The notes beneath the pieces are model-generated. The model was not told where the DNA came from. It was given only the letters and a program-made list of their open reading frames with translations, and did not search any database. A stretch of DNA of 64,000 nucleotides, from contig NZ_JPYO01000045.1 of NCBI RefSeq assembly GCF_000757485.1, positions 103,999 to 167,998 of the forward strand. The letters run 5' to 3'. This DNA is from Achromobacter sp. RTa. Its GTDB lineage: Bacteria > Pseudomonadota > Gammaproteobacteria > Burkholderiales > Burkholderiaceae_B. Of the stretch, positions 8,369-18,704 are shown piece after piece. Every line of letters starts with the position of its first letter. The first letter of the stretch is position 1. The position numbers were made by a program, and so were the translations under genes.

Positions 8369-9246
8369 TGGACATGCTGTTCTTCCTGGAAGTCACGCTG
8401 GCCGGGCTGGGCAGCGGCGGGCTGTACGCGCTGGCGGCGCTGGCCTTCGTCATCGTCTACAAGGCTACCCGGGTGGTGAACATCGCCATCGGCGAATTCC
8501 TGATGCTGGGCGCCTACATGTTCTACGCGTTCGCCGCGGGCATGGAGTGGCCCATCTGGCTGGCCATCGTCGGCGCCGTCGTGGCGTCGGGCGTATTCGG
8601 CGCGCTGGTCGAGCGCCTGACGATCAGGCCCATGCTGGGCGAGTCGCCGATCTCGGTCTTCATGATCACGGTGGGGCTCGCCTCCATCCTGGTGGGCGTG
8701 GTGGAGCTCATATGGACGGCGGATCAGCGGCGGCTGCCCGAATTCATGCCGCGTTCGCCCGTGATGGTGGGAGAGGCCTTCGTGGCTCCCAAGGTCTTCT
8801 ACGGATTCTGGGTGGCGGTGGCGCTGGCCTTGTTGGTGCTGGCGGTGTTCCGCTACTGGCGCGGCGGGGTGGCGCTGCGGGCGACGGCGTCCGACCAGGG
8901 CGCGGCCTACGCGATGGGCATCAACGTGCCGCGCGTGTTTTCGCTGGCCTGGGTGGCGGCGGGGGCTATTGCGGCGGTGTCGGGCGTGATCGTGGGCGCG
9001 ATCGGCGGGATTTCCTCATCGATGGGTGTGTTCGGCCTGTCGGTGCTGGTGGTGGTGATCGTGGGCGGGCTGGACAGCGTGGCCGGCGCTCTGGTGGGCG
9101 GCATCTTCATCGGCCTGCTGGAGGCCTGGGCAGGCGCCTACATGGGCGGCGAGTACAAATTGCTGGCCACTTTCATCGTGCTGGTCGTGGTGCTGATGGC
9201 CAGGCCCTACGGCCTGTTCGGCACCCGTGAAATCGAGAGGCTGTGA
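8368..9246 (+). CDS. ABC transporter permease, LivH-like
   Basis: A 292-residue inner-membrane permease of the LivH family with about eight hydrophobic segments. The motif GGLYALAALAFVIVYKATRVVNIAIGEF near the N-terminus and the LRATASDQGAAYAMGIN loop, which contacts the ATPase, are typical. The ATG overlaps the stop of the preceding ATPase gene by one base (TGATG), so translation is coupled. It pairs with the LivM-like permease to form the membrane pore of this importer. Confidence 0.93.
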   Translation: MDMLFFLEVTLAGLGSGGLYALAALAFVIVYKATRVVNIAIGEFLMLGAYMFYAFAAGMEWPIWLAIVGAVVASGVFGALVERLTIRPMLGESPISVFMITVGLASILVGVVELIWTADQRRLPEFMPRSPVMVGEAFVAPKVFYGFWVAVALALLVLAVFRYWRGGVALRATASDQGAAYAMGINVPRVFSLAWVAAGAIAAVSGVIVGAIGGISSSMGVFGLSVLVVVIVGGLDSVAGALVGGIFIGLLEAWAGAYMGGEYKLLATFIVLVVVLMARPYGLFGTREIERL

Positions 9247-9249
9247 CCG

Positions 9250-10287
9250 ATGCGCATCGCGACTGCCAAACAGACCTATCTTGCCGACGAAGCGCTGTTC
9301 GACACCAGCACGCAGCGGGTGTGGCTGGCGCTGCTGGCCGCGTCGCTGGCGCTGTTTCCCTTCGTGGCGGACGCCTATTGGCTCTACCTGGCCTGCCTCG
9401 TGGCCATCAATATCGCCAGCGCCACGGGGCTGAACATCCTGACCGGCTACACCGGGCTGGTCAGCCTGGGCCAGGCGGCTTTCATGGGCCTGGGCGCCTA
9501 CACGGTGGCGGTGATGGAGCTGCGGCTGGGCACGCCAGTGCTGCTCAACCTGCTGGGCGGCGGCCTGGTGGCGATGGCCGGCGGGATCTTCGTCGGCATT
9601 CCGTCGTTGCGGGTGAAGGGCCTGTACCTGGCCATCTCGACCATCGCCGCGTCCTTCATCGCGCATTTCATTTTCGCGAACTGGGAGTTCACGGGAGGCA
9701 CCACCGGGCTGCAGGTGCCGCCGGCGCGGGTGCTGGGCGTGGACCTGGACACATCGTTCAAGATCTATTGGCTCATCGTGCCCGTGACGGCGCTGATGGT
9801 GCTGGGCGCCGCGAACCTGTTCCGCACGCGCATCGGGCGCGCGTTCATCGCCATCCGCGACCGCGACATCTCGGCCGAAGTGCTGGGCATCCGGCTGCTG
9901 CGCTACAAGCTGCTGTCCTTCGGGCTGTCGTCGTTCTACGCGGGCGTGGCGGGCGGCCTGTGGGCGTACTTCTTCCGGGTAGTTACGCCGGAGAGCTTCC
10001 CGCTGATCATGTCGATCTTCTTCCTGGCGGCCATCATCGTGGGCGGGATGGGCTCCATCCTCGGTTCCATCCTGGGCGCGGTCTTCATGACCATGGTGCC
10101 GGAACTGCTGAAGCTCATCGTCGGCTGGCTGCCCGTGGGCGGCGATGCTCTGCGCCTGATCTCGCCGGTGCGCACCATTGTTTTCGGCCTGCTGATCGTG
10201 GGCTTTCTGATCTTCGAGCCGCACGGGCTCGCGGAAATCTGGCGGCGCGTGCGCCGTTTCTTCCACCTCTGGCCCTTTCGCACCTGA
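9250..10287 (+). CDS. ABC transporter permease, LivM-like
   Basis: A 345-residue inner-membrane permease of the LivM family with eight or more hydrophobic helices. Family motifs are NILTGYTGLVSLGQAAFMGLGAY and the cytoplasmic loop GRAFIAIRDRDISAEVLGI, which couples to the ATPases. It starts 3 bp after the LivH-like stop. It should form a heterodimeric channel with the LivH-like protein, driven by the LivG- and LivF-like ATPases. The C-terminus ends in a basic, aromatic-rich tail (RRVRRFFHLWPF). Confidence 0.93.
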   Translation: MRIATAKQTYLADEALFDTSTQRVWLALLAASLALFPFVADAYWLYLACLVAINIASATGLNILTGYTGLVSLGQAAFMGLGAYTVAVMELRLGTPVLLNLLGGGLVAMAGGIFVGIPSLRVKGLYLAISTIAASFIAHFIFANWEFTGGTTGLQVPPARVLGVDLDTSFKIYWLIVPVTALMVLGAANLFRTRIGRAFIAIRDRDISAEVLGIRLLRYKLLSFGLSSFYAGVAGGLWAYFFRVVTPESFPLIMSIFFLAAIIVGGMGSILGSILGAVFMTMVPELLKLIVGWLPVGGDALRLISPVRTIVFGLLIVGFLIFEPHGLAEIWRRVRRFFHLWPFRT

Positions 10288-10342
10288 GCCATGCGCGACC
10301 GGCGCGGCGGCGGCCACCCATAAGACCCTCAGGAGACAAACC

Positions 10343-11524
10343 ATGAAGCGCATCCGGATCGGCAGCGGTTTATCGAGGTTGTTGGCCCCGCTGGGCCTGG
10401 CGGCGGCCCTGGCATCGGCTCCCTCCGCCCAGGCCGCGGAGGACCTGGTGCTGGGCGGCTCGATCCCGCTGAGCGGGGTCTTCGCCTTCGCCGGGCAGGG
10501 CATCCATGCCGGCATCACCGACTATGTGAAGATCGTCAACGACCAGGGCGGAGTGAAGGGGCGCAAGCTGCGCTACGTGCCCGAGGACACGGCGTACAAG
10601 GTGGACGCGTCGGTGGCGGCGTTCAAGAAGATCACGAGCCAGAACAAGGTCAATTTCTACTATGGCGATTCGACCGGCTTCTCGAAGACGATCAACGCCG
10701 AGCTGAACCGCAGCGGCGACATCCTCATGACCGGCGCATCGTTCGCCACCGAACTGAACGATCCGGCCAAGTATCCCGCCCAGTTCATGCTGGGGCCCGA
10801 CTACACCGAGATGTTCGGCATCCTGCTGCGCTACATCGCCAAGGAGCAGCCCGGCGCCAAGGTGGCGTTCGTGTATTCGGACACGGAGTTCGGGCGCGAC
10901 CCCATCGCCAGCTCTCGCGCGGTGGCCGAAAAGCTCGGCCTGAAGGTCGCGACCGAGATCATGACCCCGCCGGGCAGCGTGGACGTGTCGACCGAGGTGA
11001 TCAAGCTGCGTCGCGCCGATCCCGACTACACGATCTTCCACGGCTACGTGCTGGCTCCGATTCCGGAGTTCGTGGGGCAGGGCAAGCGCATGGGCCTGAA
11101 GACGCGCTACATGGGCACCTTCTGGACGATGGACAACTCCACGGTCATGCAGATGGGCGAGGACGCCGAGGGCTTCATGGGCGTGATGCCGTACCGCTAC
11201 TACTACGACACCGCGGCCGACGCGCCCATGCTCAAGAAGATCCGCGAGATGCGTCCGCAGTACCAGAGCACCGGCTATATGCAGGGCTTCCTGGCGGCCA
11301 TGCTGTTCACCGAAGTGGCCAAGCGCACGCTGGACGCGGGCAAGGAACTGACCGGCGCCAACATGAAGGCGGCGCTCGATGGCATCAAGGACTTCGACAC
11401 GGGCGGCCTGATCGGCGTGCCGATCACGATCAAGGGCAATTCGATTCCCGTGGGCCGGATCTACCGCGCCGACGTGAAGCAGAAGCAGATGGTGCCGGCG
11501 TCCGACTGGATCGTGTTGAAGTGA
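10343..11524 (+). CDS. ABC transporter substrate-binding protein, LivK-like
   Basis: A 393-residue periplasmic binding protein of the Leu/Ile/Val (type I) family. The signal peptide covers about residues 1-32 (basic start, Ala/Leu core, cleavage near AQA-AE). The mature start LVLGGSIPLSGVFAFAGQGI and the DDTAYKVDASVAAFKKI-like segment are typical of this family. An AGGAGA ribosome site lies just ahead of the ATG. It supplies substrate to the adjacent LivH/M permeases. The receptor is larger than LivK of E. coli (about 370 residues), as is usual for versions that bind aromatic or other organic acids. The real ligand is unknown. Confidence 0.92.
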   Translation: MKRIRIGSGLSRLLAPLGLAAALASAPSAQAAEDLVLGGSIPLSGVFAFAGQGIHAGITDYVKIVNDQGGVKGRKLRYVPEDTAYKVDASVAAFKKITSQNKVNFYYGDSTGFSKTINAELNRSGDILMTGASFATELNDPAKYPAQFMLGPDYTEMFGILLRYIAKEQPGAKVAFVYSDTEFGRDPIASSRAVAEKLGLKVATEIMTPPGSVDVSTEVIKLRRADPDYTIFHGYVLAPIPEFVGQGKRMGLKTRYMGTFWTMDNSTVMQMGEDAEGFMGVMPYRYYYDTAADAPMLKKIREMRPQYQSTGYMQGFLAAMLFTEVAKRTLDAGKELTGANMKAALDGIKDFDTGGLIGVPITIKGNSIPVGRIYRADVKQKQMVPASDWIVLK

Positions 11525-11531
11525 GGCTGCC

Positions 11532-12368
11532 GTGAACCCCGGACATGACGCGCAGGCGGCACCGGCTTCGGCGGTGCTCGATATCAACAATATCGAAGTC
11601 GTCTACAACAAGGCGGTGCAGGTGCTGCGCGGCCTGTCGCTGTCGGTGCCCACCGGCAGCATCGTGGCGCTGCTGGGCAGCAACGGGGCCGGCAAGTCCA
11701 CCACGCTGAAGGCCGTGTCGGGGCTGCTGGACCTGGAGGACGGCGCGCTGGTGCGCGGACGCATCGTCTTCGATGGCGGCGATACGGCCGGCGCCAGGCC
11801 CCAGAACCTGGTGCGGGCGGGCCTGGCGCACGTCATGGAGGGGCGCCGCGTGTTCGAGGACCTGACGGTGGAGGAGAACCTGGTGGCCGCGACTTACGCC
11901 CTGACCGGCAGGGCCGGCGCGCGCGCGGACTTCGATCTGGTCTATACCTACTTTCCGCGCCTGTTCGAGCGGCGGCGGGGCCTGGCCGGCTACCTGTCGG
12001 GCGGTGAACAGCAGATGCTGGCGATCGGCCGCGCGCTGATCGCGCAGCCCAGGCTGATGCTGCTGGACGAGCCGTCGCTGGGCCTGTCTCCGATGCTGGT
12101 GGAGAGCATCTTTTCCATCATCGCCCGCATCAACCGGGAGCAGGGGGTGTCGATGCTGCTGGTCGAACAGAACGCGTCGGTCGCGCTGGCGGTGGCGCAC
12201 TACGGCTACATCATGGAGACGGGCAAAGTGGTGATCGACGGCAGCGCCGACAGGCTGGCGGCGGACCCGGACGTGCGCGAGTTCTACCTGGGCGTGGGCG
12301 GTTCGGGCGAGGCCCGCGGCTTTCGCGATATCAAGCATTACAAGCGCCGCAAGCGCTGGCTCTCATGA
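11532..12368 (+). CDS. ABC transporter ATP-binding protein, LivF-like
   Basis: A 278-residue ATPase of the LivF family. Walker A is GSNGAGKS at residues 49-56, the signature is LSGGEQQMLAIGRAL, and Walker B is LMLLDEPSLGLSP. The start is GTG at 11532, 7 bp after the receptor gene. It carries a C-terminal extension beyond the usual LivF length of about 235, ending in a very basic run (KHYKRRKRWL). As I recall, such tails occur on LivF proteins encoded beside acyl-CoA ligases. The stop overlaps the start of the ligase gene (ATGA), which ties transport to activation. Confidence 0.92.
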   Translation: MNPGHDAQAAPASAVLDINNIEVVYNKAVQVLRGLSLSVPTGSIVALLGSNGAGKSTTLKAVSGLLDLEDGALVRGRIVFDGGDTAGARPQNLVRAGLAHVMEGRRVFEDLTVEENLVAATYALTGRAGARADFDLVYTYFPRLFERRRGLAGYLSGGEQQMLAIGRALIAQPRLMLLDEPSLGLSPMLVESIFSIIARINREQGVSMLLVEQNASVALAVAHYGYIMETGKVVIDGSADRLAADPDVREFYLGVGGSGEARGFRDIKHYKRRKRWLS

Positions 12369-14224
12369 TGGACAAGGAACGGAACCCCTCCGCGGCTGGT
12401 ACGGGCGTTTGGCCCGAACTGACGCTGCCGCAGATGCTGCGCGAGCAGGCTCGCCGTCAGCCCCAGGCCATTGCCATCCGGCAGAAGGACTTCGGCATCT
12501 GGAAGCCCATCTCGTGGTCCGAATACTGGGCCCGGGCCTGCCGCGTGGGGCTGGGCCTGCGCGCGCTGGGGCTGGGCGCAGGCGGCCGGGTCGCCATCGT
12601 GTCGGAAAACCGCGTGGAGTGGCTGCTTGCCCAGATGGGAGCGGGCGCGGTCGGCGGCGTGGCGGTGGGCGTATACGCCACCAGCCCCGCCGAAGAGATG
12701 GGCTACGTGCTGGAGCACGCCGACGTGGAACTGGTGGTGTGCGAGGACCAGGAGCAGACCGACAAGGTGCTGCAGGTGGCGGACAGGCTGCCGCAACTGC
12801 GGCGGATCGTGATGATCGAGAGCAAGGGGCTGCGGTCCTATGGGCCGGCCGAGCGCGATCGCATCGTGACGTTCGCCGAGATCGAGGCGGACGGCGCGCG
12901 GCGCGAGGCGGAAGAGCTGCCCGCATTGGACGCGACGCTGGACCGCCAGACGCTGGACGATACCGGGCTCATGATCTACACGTCGGGTTCCACCGGCAAG
13001 CCCAAGGGCGCGATGCTGAGCTACCGCAACATGCGGGGCGTGGCGCCGGGCATCGCGGACCGCCTGGCGATGAGCCGCGACAGCGTGCACCTTTCCTATC
13101 TGCCGCTATGCCATGTGGCCGAGCAGATGCTGTCGACATTCGTGCCGATCTATCTGGGCGCGCAGGTGAATTTCGGCGAATCTATACGGACGGTGCAGGA
13201 AGACCTGCGCGAGGTGGCGCCCACGATCTTCCTGGGGGTGCCGCGCATCTGGGAAAAACTGCATGCCGCCATCTCGATCAAGATGCAGGAAGCGGGGCGC
13301 GTGCAGCAATGGCTGTACCGGCGCGCGCTCGCGGCGCGCGCCCCGTTCCTTGAAAAGTCGCCGGCGCAGTACACGGCCGCCCAGCGGCTGACCTATTGGC
13401 TGTGGTACTGGCTGGTGCTGCGCGCCCTGCAGAATTTCATCGGACTGCGCCGGGTGCGCGTGGCGATGACGGGGGCCGCGCCCATCCCTCCGGATGTGGT
13501 GCGCTATTTCCGCAAGCTGGGCGTGCCGTTGGTCGAGGTCTACGGGCTGACGGAGTCGGCGGGCATGATCTTCGGCCAGCACCCGGACCGCGTGAAAGTA
13601 GGCACGGTGGGCGAACCCATTCTTGGGGTCGAATGGCGGATGGGCGAGGCGGGCGAATTGCTGGTGCGCGGCGACATGGTGTTCCAGGGTTACTACAAGA
13701 ACCCCGGCGCCACGGCCGACACCGTGCGCGACGGCTGGCTGCACACGGGGGACGTGGTGGCGGAGGAGGGCGGACGCGTGCGCATCGTGGACCGCCTGAA
13801 GGACATCATGATCACGGCCGGCGGCAAGAACCTGACCCCTTCCGAGATCGAGAACGCGGTCAAGGGCAGTCCGTACGTCAAGGAGTGCATCGTGATCGCC
13901 GACGGGCGGAAGTACGTGTCGGCGCTGATACAGCTCGAGTTCGACACGGTGGGCAAATGGGCGGAGTCGCGCCGCATCGCTTTCACGCATTTCCGTTCGC
14001 TTGCCGAGTCCGCGCAGGTCCGCGAGCTGATCCAGCAGGAAGTCGCGCGCGCCAACGCCGGCCTGGCGCCGGTGGCGCAGATCAAGCGCTTCCACCTGCT
14101 GACCAAGGAACTGGACCATGACGATGGCGAGGTGACCGCGACGATGAAGGTCAGGCGCGCCAGCATCTACCGCAGTTATGCGGGGGAAATCGAGGCGCTC
14201 TACATTGAGGAGACGACCGCATGA
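12365..14224 (+). CDS. AMP-dependent acyl-CoA synthetase (FadD-type)
   Basis: A 619-residue adenylate-forming ligase of the long-chain acyl-CoA synthetase group; it activates a carboxylic acid with ATP and CoA. The P-loop is [17 protein letters not shown], the adenine site [11 protein letters not shown], and the hinge region [10 protein letters not shown]...[18 protein letters not shown]. The C-terminal catalytic lysine is probably in TATMKVRR. There are two adjacent ATG codons (12365 and 12368); the first overlaps the LivF-like stop by 4 bp. It sits inside an importer operon and upstream of a thiolase, so imported acid is probably activated at once and then degraded by beta-oxidation. Chain length or ring preference cannot be read from the sequence. 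Confidence 0.92.
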   Translation: MMDKERNPSAAGTGVWPELTLPQMLREQARRQPQAIAIRQKDFGIWKPISWSEYWARACRVGLGLRALGLGAGGRVAIVSENRVEWLLAQMGAGAVGGVAVGVYATSPAEEMGYVLEHADVELVVCEDQEQTDKVLQVADRLPQLRRIVMIESKGLRSYGPAERDRIVTFAEIEADGARREAEELPALDATLDRQTLDDTGLMIYTSGSTGKPKGAMLSYRNMRGVAPGIADRLAMSRDSVHLSYLPLCHVAEQMLSTFVPIYLGAQVNFGESIRTVQEDLREVAPTIFLGVPRIWEKLHAAISIKMQEAGRVQQWLYRRALAARAPFLEKSPAQYTAAQRLTYWLWYWLVLRALQNFIGLRRVRVAMTGAAPIPPDVVRYFRKLGVPLVEVYGLTESAGMIFGQHPDRVKVGTVGEPILGVEWRMGEAGELLVRGDMVFQGYYKNPGATADTVRDGWLHTGDVVAEEGGRVRIVDRLKDIMITAGGKNLTPSEIENAVKGSPYVKECIVIADGRKYVSALIQLEFDTVGKWAESRRIAFTHFRSLAESAQVRELIQQEVARANAGLAPVAQIKRFHLLTKELDHDDGEVTATMKVRRASIYRSYAGEIEALYIEETTA

Positions 14225-15375
14225 ACGAAGCCGTGATCGTGGAGGCCGTGCGCACGCCATTCGGCCGGCGCGGTGGCTGGTGGGCCGATACGCGTCCGGA
14301 TGCGCTGCTGGCACGGACCGTGCGCGGGCTGTTGGGACGCGCCGGCCTGCCGGATGGCAAGGTCGAGGACCTGATCGCGGGCTGCGTCAGCCAGGCCGGC
14401 GAACAGGGCGCCAACATCGGCCGGCTGGCGGCGCTGCTGGCCGGCCTGCCCGAAAGCGTGCCGGGCGTGGCCTTGAACCGTATGTGCGGATCCAGCCAGC
14501 AGGCCGTGCATTTCGGGGCGCAGGCCATCGCCGCGGGCGACATGCGCTACGTGGTGGCGGGCGGGGTCGAGAGCATGAGCCGCGTGCCGATGTTCCTGGA
14601 CGTGACCTTGGGGCGGGGAGAGTTCCGCGGCTTCGAATCCCTCAACCCCGAGCTGCTGGAGCGCTATCCGCTGATCCACCAGATCGAAAGCGCGGAACGG
14701 ATCGCGGAGCGTTGGCAGCTGTCTCGGGAGGATATGGACGAGTGGGCGCGAGAAAGCCATGCACGGGCCTGGGCCGCGGCGCAGGCGGGCCGCCATGCCG
14801 AATTGCTGCCGGGGCCGCATGCGCAAGCGGGCCGTGACGAAGGCATACGCGAGCGGACGGATCCCGGGCGCATGGCGGCCATGGCGCCGGCCTTGCGGCC
14901 TCCCGGCGAAGGGGGGGTAACCGCGGCCAATGCCAGCCAGCTTGCGGACGGAGCGGCGGCCGTGCTGCTGGCCGATCGCGACACGGCGCTGGCCGACGGC
15001 CTGCGCCCGCGTGCGAGGTTCCTGGCGCGGGTGGCGGTGGGGTCGGATCCGGTGCTGCAACTGACGGGCGTGATCCCCGCGGCCCGGCTGGCCCTTGCGC
15101 GCGCCCGCCTGGATTTGGGCGATATCGACTGGATCGAGATCAACGAGGCGTTCGCCAGCGTCGTGCTGGCCTGGCAGCGCGAGATGGGCGCGGACCTGGC
15201 GCGCGTGAATCCCTGGGGCGGCGCGATCGCCCATGGGCATCCGCTGGGCGCGACGGGGGCCGGTTTGATGGCCAAGATGCTGGCGGGCCTGGAAGCCACC
15301 GAGGGCGAACTGGGCATGCAGTTGATGTGCATCGGACACGGCATGGCTTGCGCGACCATCATCCAGAGGCAATGA
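14221..15375 (+). CDS. Thiolase (acetyl-CoA acyltransferase) family protein
   Basis: A 384-residue degradative-type thiolase that would cleave a 3-ketoacyl-CoA with free CoA to give acetyl-CoA. The nucleophilic cysteine is Cys89 in [11 protein letters not shown]. The catalytic histidine is in [11 protein letters not shown], and the second cysteine is in [10 protein letters not shown]. The last motif is usually GGGMG(C), so the Gly-to-His change there is a small oddity. It overlaps the ligase stop by 4 bp (ATGA) and precedes tetR by 6 bp. With the ligase it defines a short beta-oxidation module; the dehydrogenase steps must be encoded elsewhere or partly by the divergent crotonase. Confidence 0.92.
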   Translation: MNEAVIVEAVRTPFGRRGGWWADTRPDALLARTVRGLLGRAGLPDGKVEDLIAGCVSQAGEQGANIGRLAALLAGLPESVPGVALNRMCGSSQQAVHFGAQAIAAGDMRYVVAGGVESMSRVPMFLDVTLGRGEFRGFESLNPELLERYPLIHQIESAERIAERWQLSREDMDEWARESHARAWAAAQAGRHAELLPGPHAQAGRDEGIRERTDPGRMAAMAPALRPPGEGGVTAANASQLADGAAAVLLADRDTALADGLRPRARFLARVAVGSDPVLQLTGVIPAARLALARARLDLGDIDWIEINEAFASVVLAWQREMGADLARVNPWGGAIAHGHPLGATGAGLMAKMLAGLEATEGELGMQLMCIGHGMACATIIQRQ

Positions 15376-15381
15376 ACCGAG

Positions 15382-16029
15382 ATGGAAAAGAACGGAACCG
15401 CCATGCCGGCCGCCGCCGCGGGGCGGGACGAGCGATCGGATTCCGAGCGCAGGCGAGAAGTGATCCTGACGGCGGGCCAGCTTTTCTGCCGGCACGGCTA
15501 CGAGCGCACCACGGTGCGCGAGCTGGCGCGGGCGGTAGGGCTGCAGTCCGGCAGCCTGTTCCATCATTTCCGCAGCAAGGAGGAGATCCTGGTGGCCGTG
15601 ATGAACAACGGCATCCAGGAGGTGATCGATGGGGGGGAACTGGCGTTGGCGCGTTACGACACGCCGGCCGACCGGTTGGCCGCGCTGTTCCGGGTGCATA
15701 TGTGGAGCATGCTGCACGGCGCGGGCGGCGACGCCATGAACGCGCTGGTGTACGAGTGGCGCAGCCTGTCGGCGCCCAGCCGGGCCATCGTCAAATCGCT
15801 GAGCGACCGCTACGAGGAAATGTGGCAGGAGGTGGTTGCGGCGGCGGTGGACGCCGGCTTGCTGAAGGGCGATGCGCGCGTCATCAAGCGCTGCGTGCTG
15901 GGCGCCATGAACCTGACGGTGCAGTGGTACAAGCCCGGAGGCCGCTTGCAGCCGGCGGAGTTCATCGACGCCATGCTGCAGGCGTCGTTGCCGGCGCTGC
16001 CGGAGGGTGCCGGCAGGTGGCCGGCTTGA
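15382..16029 (+). CDS. TetR-family transcriptional regulator
   Basis: A 215-residue TetR regulator. The helix-turn-helix is at about residues 25-70 (TTVRELARAVGLQSGSLFHHFRSKEEIL), followed by an all-helical ligand domain. It is the last gene of the Liv-type importer, ligase and thiolase operon, 6 bp after the thiolase. It probably represses this operon and the divergent PaaG-like gene through the palindrome at 7323-7342, with release by a CoA ester or the imported acid. That assignment rests on position and on the symmetry of the site. Confidence 0.93.
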   Translation: MEKNGTAMPAAAAGRDERSDSERRREVILTAGQLFCRHGYERTTVRELARAVGLQSGSLFHHFRSKEEILVAVMNNGIQEVIDGGELALARYDTPADRLAALFRVHMWSMLHGAGGDAMNALVYEWRSLSAPSRAIVKSLSDRYEEMWQEVVAAAVDAGLLKGDARVIKRCVLGAMNLTVQWYKPGGRLQPAEFIDAMLQASLPALPEGAGRWPA

Positions 16030-16038
16030 AACAGGGGT

Positions 16039-16359
16039 TCAGCCGCGGCGCTTGAGAAAGGCGCCGACGGCGCAGGCCACGGCCAATGCCAGCAGCGAGC
16101 CGGCCACGGGCAGCAGGAAATCCGCTTCGCCGCGATAGCCGCCGCCGGTGACGCCGCCCGCCACGCTGCCCATCCACAACACGACGCTGAGCGCCGCGGC
16201 GACCGCCGAGATCGCGGCGGCCACGCACAGGGCGACGAAGGCCGGCCGGCGCGGCCGCGCCGGCGCGTAGGGGGCGGCTGCCTGGACGCCGCGGGGCTGC
16301 TTGATCCAGTAGACCAGCCCCGCCACGACCAGCAGCAGCATCAGGATCTTGAAGATCAT
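16039..16359 (-). CDS. Small hypothetical inner-membrane protein
   Basis: A 106-residue protein with three hydrophobic segments: residues 2-18 at the N-terminus, about 44-66, and about 82-100. A basic, proline-rich linker (about 30-42) joins the first two, and the C-terminus is positively charged (KRRG). I do not recognise the family. It lies 15 bp upstream of lysS in the same direction but on the far side of the lysS stop, that is, just downstream of lysS in transcription. It could be expressed as the tail of the lysS transcript. The 9-bp gap to the convergent tetR gene leaves no room for a terminator. Confidence 0.75.
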   Translation of the reverse strand: MIFKILMLLLVVAGLVYWIKQPRGVQAAAPYAPARPRRPAFVALCVAAAISAVAAALSVVLWMGSVAGGVTGGGYRGEADFLLPVAGSLLALAVACAVGAFLKRRG

Positions 16360-16374
16360 GATGCCGCCCGCCCG

Positions 16375-17898
16375 TCAGTCTTCACGGCGCAGGTGCGGGA
16401 AGAGGATGACGTCGCGGATGCTGGGGCTGTCGGTCAGCAGCATGACCAGGCGGTCGATGCCGATGCCGCAGCCGCCCGTCGGGGGCATGCCGTATTCCAG
16501 CGCGCGGATGTAGTCCGCGTCGTAGAACATGGCTTCCTCGTCGCCGGCGTCCTTGGCCTCGACCTGCGCGCGGAAGCGCTCGGCCTGGTCTTCGGGATCG
16601 TTCAGCTCGGAGAAGCCGTTGGCGATTTCGCGGCCCGTCATGAAGAGTTCGAAGCGTTCGGTGATGCCCTCGCGAGTATCCGAGGCGCGCGCCAGAGGCG
16701 AAACTTCCACCGGGTAGTCGATGATGTAGGTGGGGTTCCAGAGCTTGGCTTCGGCGGTTTCTTCGAACAGCGCCAGCTGCAGCGCGCCCAGGCCGGCGCG
16801 CGACAGCACTGGGCCGTCGGCGTCGGCGCCCAGCTTCTTGAGTTCGGCGCGCACGAAGGCCGGATCGTCGAGCTGCGCCTGGGTGTAGCCGGGGGCGTAC
16901 TTCAGGATGGCTTCGCAGATGGTCAGGCGGTCGAACGGCTTGCCCAGGTCGAGCTCACGGTCCTGGTAGGTGAGCACGGCGCTGCCGGTGGCCGAGATGG
17001 CGGCCTGGCGGATCAGTTCTTCCGTGAAGTCCATGAGCCAGCGGTAGTCCGCGAAGGCCGCATAGAACTCCATCATCGTGAATTCAGGATTGTGGCGCGG
17101 GCTGACGCCCTCGTTGCGGAAGTTGCGGTTGACTTCGAAGACGCGCTCGAAGCCGCCCACGATCAGGCGCTTGAGGTAGAGCTCGGGCGCGATGCGCAGG
17201 TACATTTCCATGTCCAGCGCATTGTGGTGCGTGACGAAGGGCTTGGCCGCCGCGCCGCCCGGGATCGGGTGCAGCATGGGGGTTTCCACTTCGAGGAAGC
17301 CGGCGTTCAGCATGAACTGGCGGATGCTGCCCACGGCCTTGCTGCGCGCCTCGAACGTGCGGCGCGTGGCGTCCGTCATGATGAGGTCCACGTAGCGCTG
17401 GCGGTAGCGCAGTTCCTGGTCGGCCACGCCGTGGAACTTGTCGGGCAGCGGGCGCAGCGACTTCGACAGCAGGCGCGCGCTGGCGGCGTGCACCGAGAGC
17501 TCGCCCTTGTTCGTCTTGAAGACCGAACCCTCGACCGCGATGATGTCGCCGATGTCCCATTGCTTGAACGCGGCGTAGCTGTCTTCGCCCAGGGTGCCGC
17601 GGTCCAGGTAGATCTGGATGCGGCCGGTGCTGTCTTGCAGCGTGGCGAAGCTGGCCTTGCCCATGACGCGCTTGAGCATCATACGGCCCGCGACCTTGAC
17701 GGCGACGGGATTGGCGGCCAGGGCTTCCTGTTCCTGGTTGTCGTACTTGTCGTGCAGCGCGGCGGCGCGGGCGTCGGGAACGAAGTCGTTGGGGTACGCG
17801 ACCCCGGTTTCGCGCAGTTTGGACAGCTTGGCGCGCCGTTCAGCGATCAAGCGGTTTTCATCCTGGGCGGGTGCCGGAGCGGTCGAGTGGTCGGTCAT
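16375..17898 (-). CDS. lysS: Lysyl-tRNA synthetase (class II)
   Basis: A 507-residue class II lysyl-tRNA synthetase, the expected length. It charges tRNA-Lys with lysine in the cytoplasm. The N-terminal anticodon-binding OB fold spans about residues 65-170 ([21 protein letters not shown]). The catalytic domain shows motif 2 ([20 protein letters not shown]) and motif 3 ([20 protein letters not shown]). The start ATG at 17898 follows the SDR gene by 10 bp. In many beta- and gammaproteobacteria lysS lies beside prfB; here one SDR gene sits between them. Confidence 0.98.
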   Translation of the reverse strand: MTDHSTAPAPAQDENRLIAERRAKLSKLRETGVAYPNDFVPDARAAALHDKYDNQEQEALAANPVAVKVAGRMMLKRVMGKASFATLQDSTGRIQIYLDRGTLGEDSYAAFKQWDIGDIIAVEGSVFKTNKGELSVHAASARLLSKSLRPLPDKFHGVADQELRYRQRYVDLIMTDATRRTFEARSKAVGSIRQFMLNAGFLEVETPMLHPIPGGAAAKPFVTHHNALDMEMYLRIAPELYLKRLIVGGFERVFEVNRNFRNEGVSPRHNPEFTMMEFYAAFADYRWLMDFTEELIRQAAISATGSAVLTYQDRELDLGKPFDRLTICEAILKYAPGYTQAQLDDPAFVRAELKKLGADADGPVLSRAGLGALQLALFEETAEAKLWNPTYIIDYPVEVSPLARASDTREGITERFELFMTGREIANGFSELNDPEDQAERFRAQVEAKDAGDEEAMFYDADYIRALEYGMPPTGGCGIGIDRLVMLLTDSPSIRDVILFPHLRRED

Positions 17899-17908
17899 GG
17901 TCGGGAAA

Positions 17909-18664
17909 TCAGTCGTAATTGCGGATGTCGTCGATCTCGGTCGTGCCGAAATCTTCGCGATCCAGGTAGGCGAGGATGCGGGCGGCCACGTTGGCGGGCG
18001 AGGACAGTTTGCCGGTCGCGTGGAAGTCCTGGAACTTGGACAGCGCCGGGAAGTCTTCCGGATCGCTGGAGCGGATGGCGACCTGCATGTCGGTGTCGAC
18101 GATGCCGGGAGCCAGCGCGACGATGCGCGCGCCGCCGGCGCCTTGTTCCTGCTTGACCACGCGCGTGTACATGTCGAGCGCGGCCTTGGTGGCGCAGTAC
18201 ACGCCCCAGCCGGCGTTCGGGTTGCGGCCCGCGCCAGAGGAGATGTTGAGCACGCGGCGGTCGGCGTCCAGGCCTTGGACGGCCGCCAGGAAACGGGCCG
18301 TGAGCAGCATCACCGCGGAGACGTTCAGGTTGAAGGCGGTGGCGATGGCCGCGCCGTCGGTGAGCGCGCCGGTGGCGAGGATAGGATGCACGGTGCCTGC
18401 GTTATTGATCAGCAGGTAGCGTTTTGCGTCGCGCGGCAGCGAGGCGCAGATACGCTCGGCGGCCGCTTCCGCCGCCTTCAGGTCGGAGAGGTCCACGGAC
18501 AGCTGTTCCAGCTGCGCGTCCTGGGCGCGCGCGTACGCGGCCAGCTCGGGATCTTCGCGGCGCGCCAGCGTGATCAGGCGCGCGCCCGGCTTGGCCAGGC
18601 CGCGGGCCATGGCGGCGCCGATGCCGCGCGATGCGCCGGTGAGAATTGCAATGGTGTCGGACAT
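17909..18664 (-). CDS. SDR-family oxidoreductase
   Basis: A 251-residue short-chain dehydrogenase/reductase. The cofactor motif [15 protein letters not shown] is at the N-terminus, NNAG is near residue 86, and the catalytic Ser...Tyr-x3-Lys set appears as NISSGAG...YCATKAAL. A cofactor acidic residue is not obvious; an Arg after strand 2 (TLARRED) suggests NADP(H). It sits between prfB and lysS in the same direction and is probably co-transcribed with them, with a 40-bp gap to prfB and 10 bp to lysS. It resembles YciK- or sepiapterin-reductase-like SDRs. The substrate is unknown. Confidence 0.9.
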   Translation of the reverse strand: MSDTIAILTGASRGIGAAMARGLAKPGARLITLARREDPELAAYARAQDAQLEQLSVDLSDLKAAEAAAERICASLPRDAKRYLLINNAGTVHPILATGALTDGAAIATAFNLNVSAVMLLTARFLAAVQGLDADRRVLNISSGAGRNPNAGWGVYCATKAALDMYTRVVKQEQGAGGARIVALAPGIVDTDMQVAIRSSDPEDFPALSKFQDFHATGKLSSPANVAARILAYLDREDFGTTEIDDIRNYD

Positions 18665-18704
18665 TCGTGAACCTCTTGGTGGGTGAAGGGGCGTGTCGCG
18701 AAAC

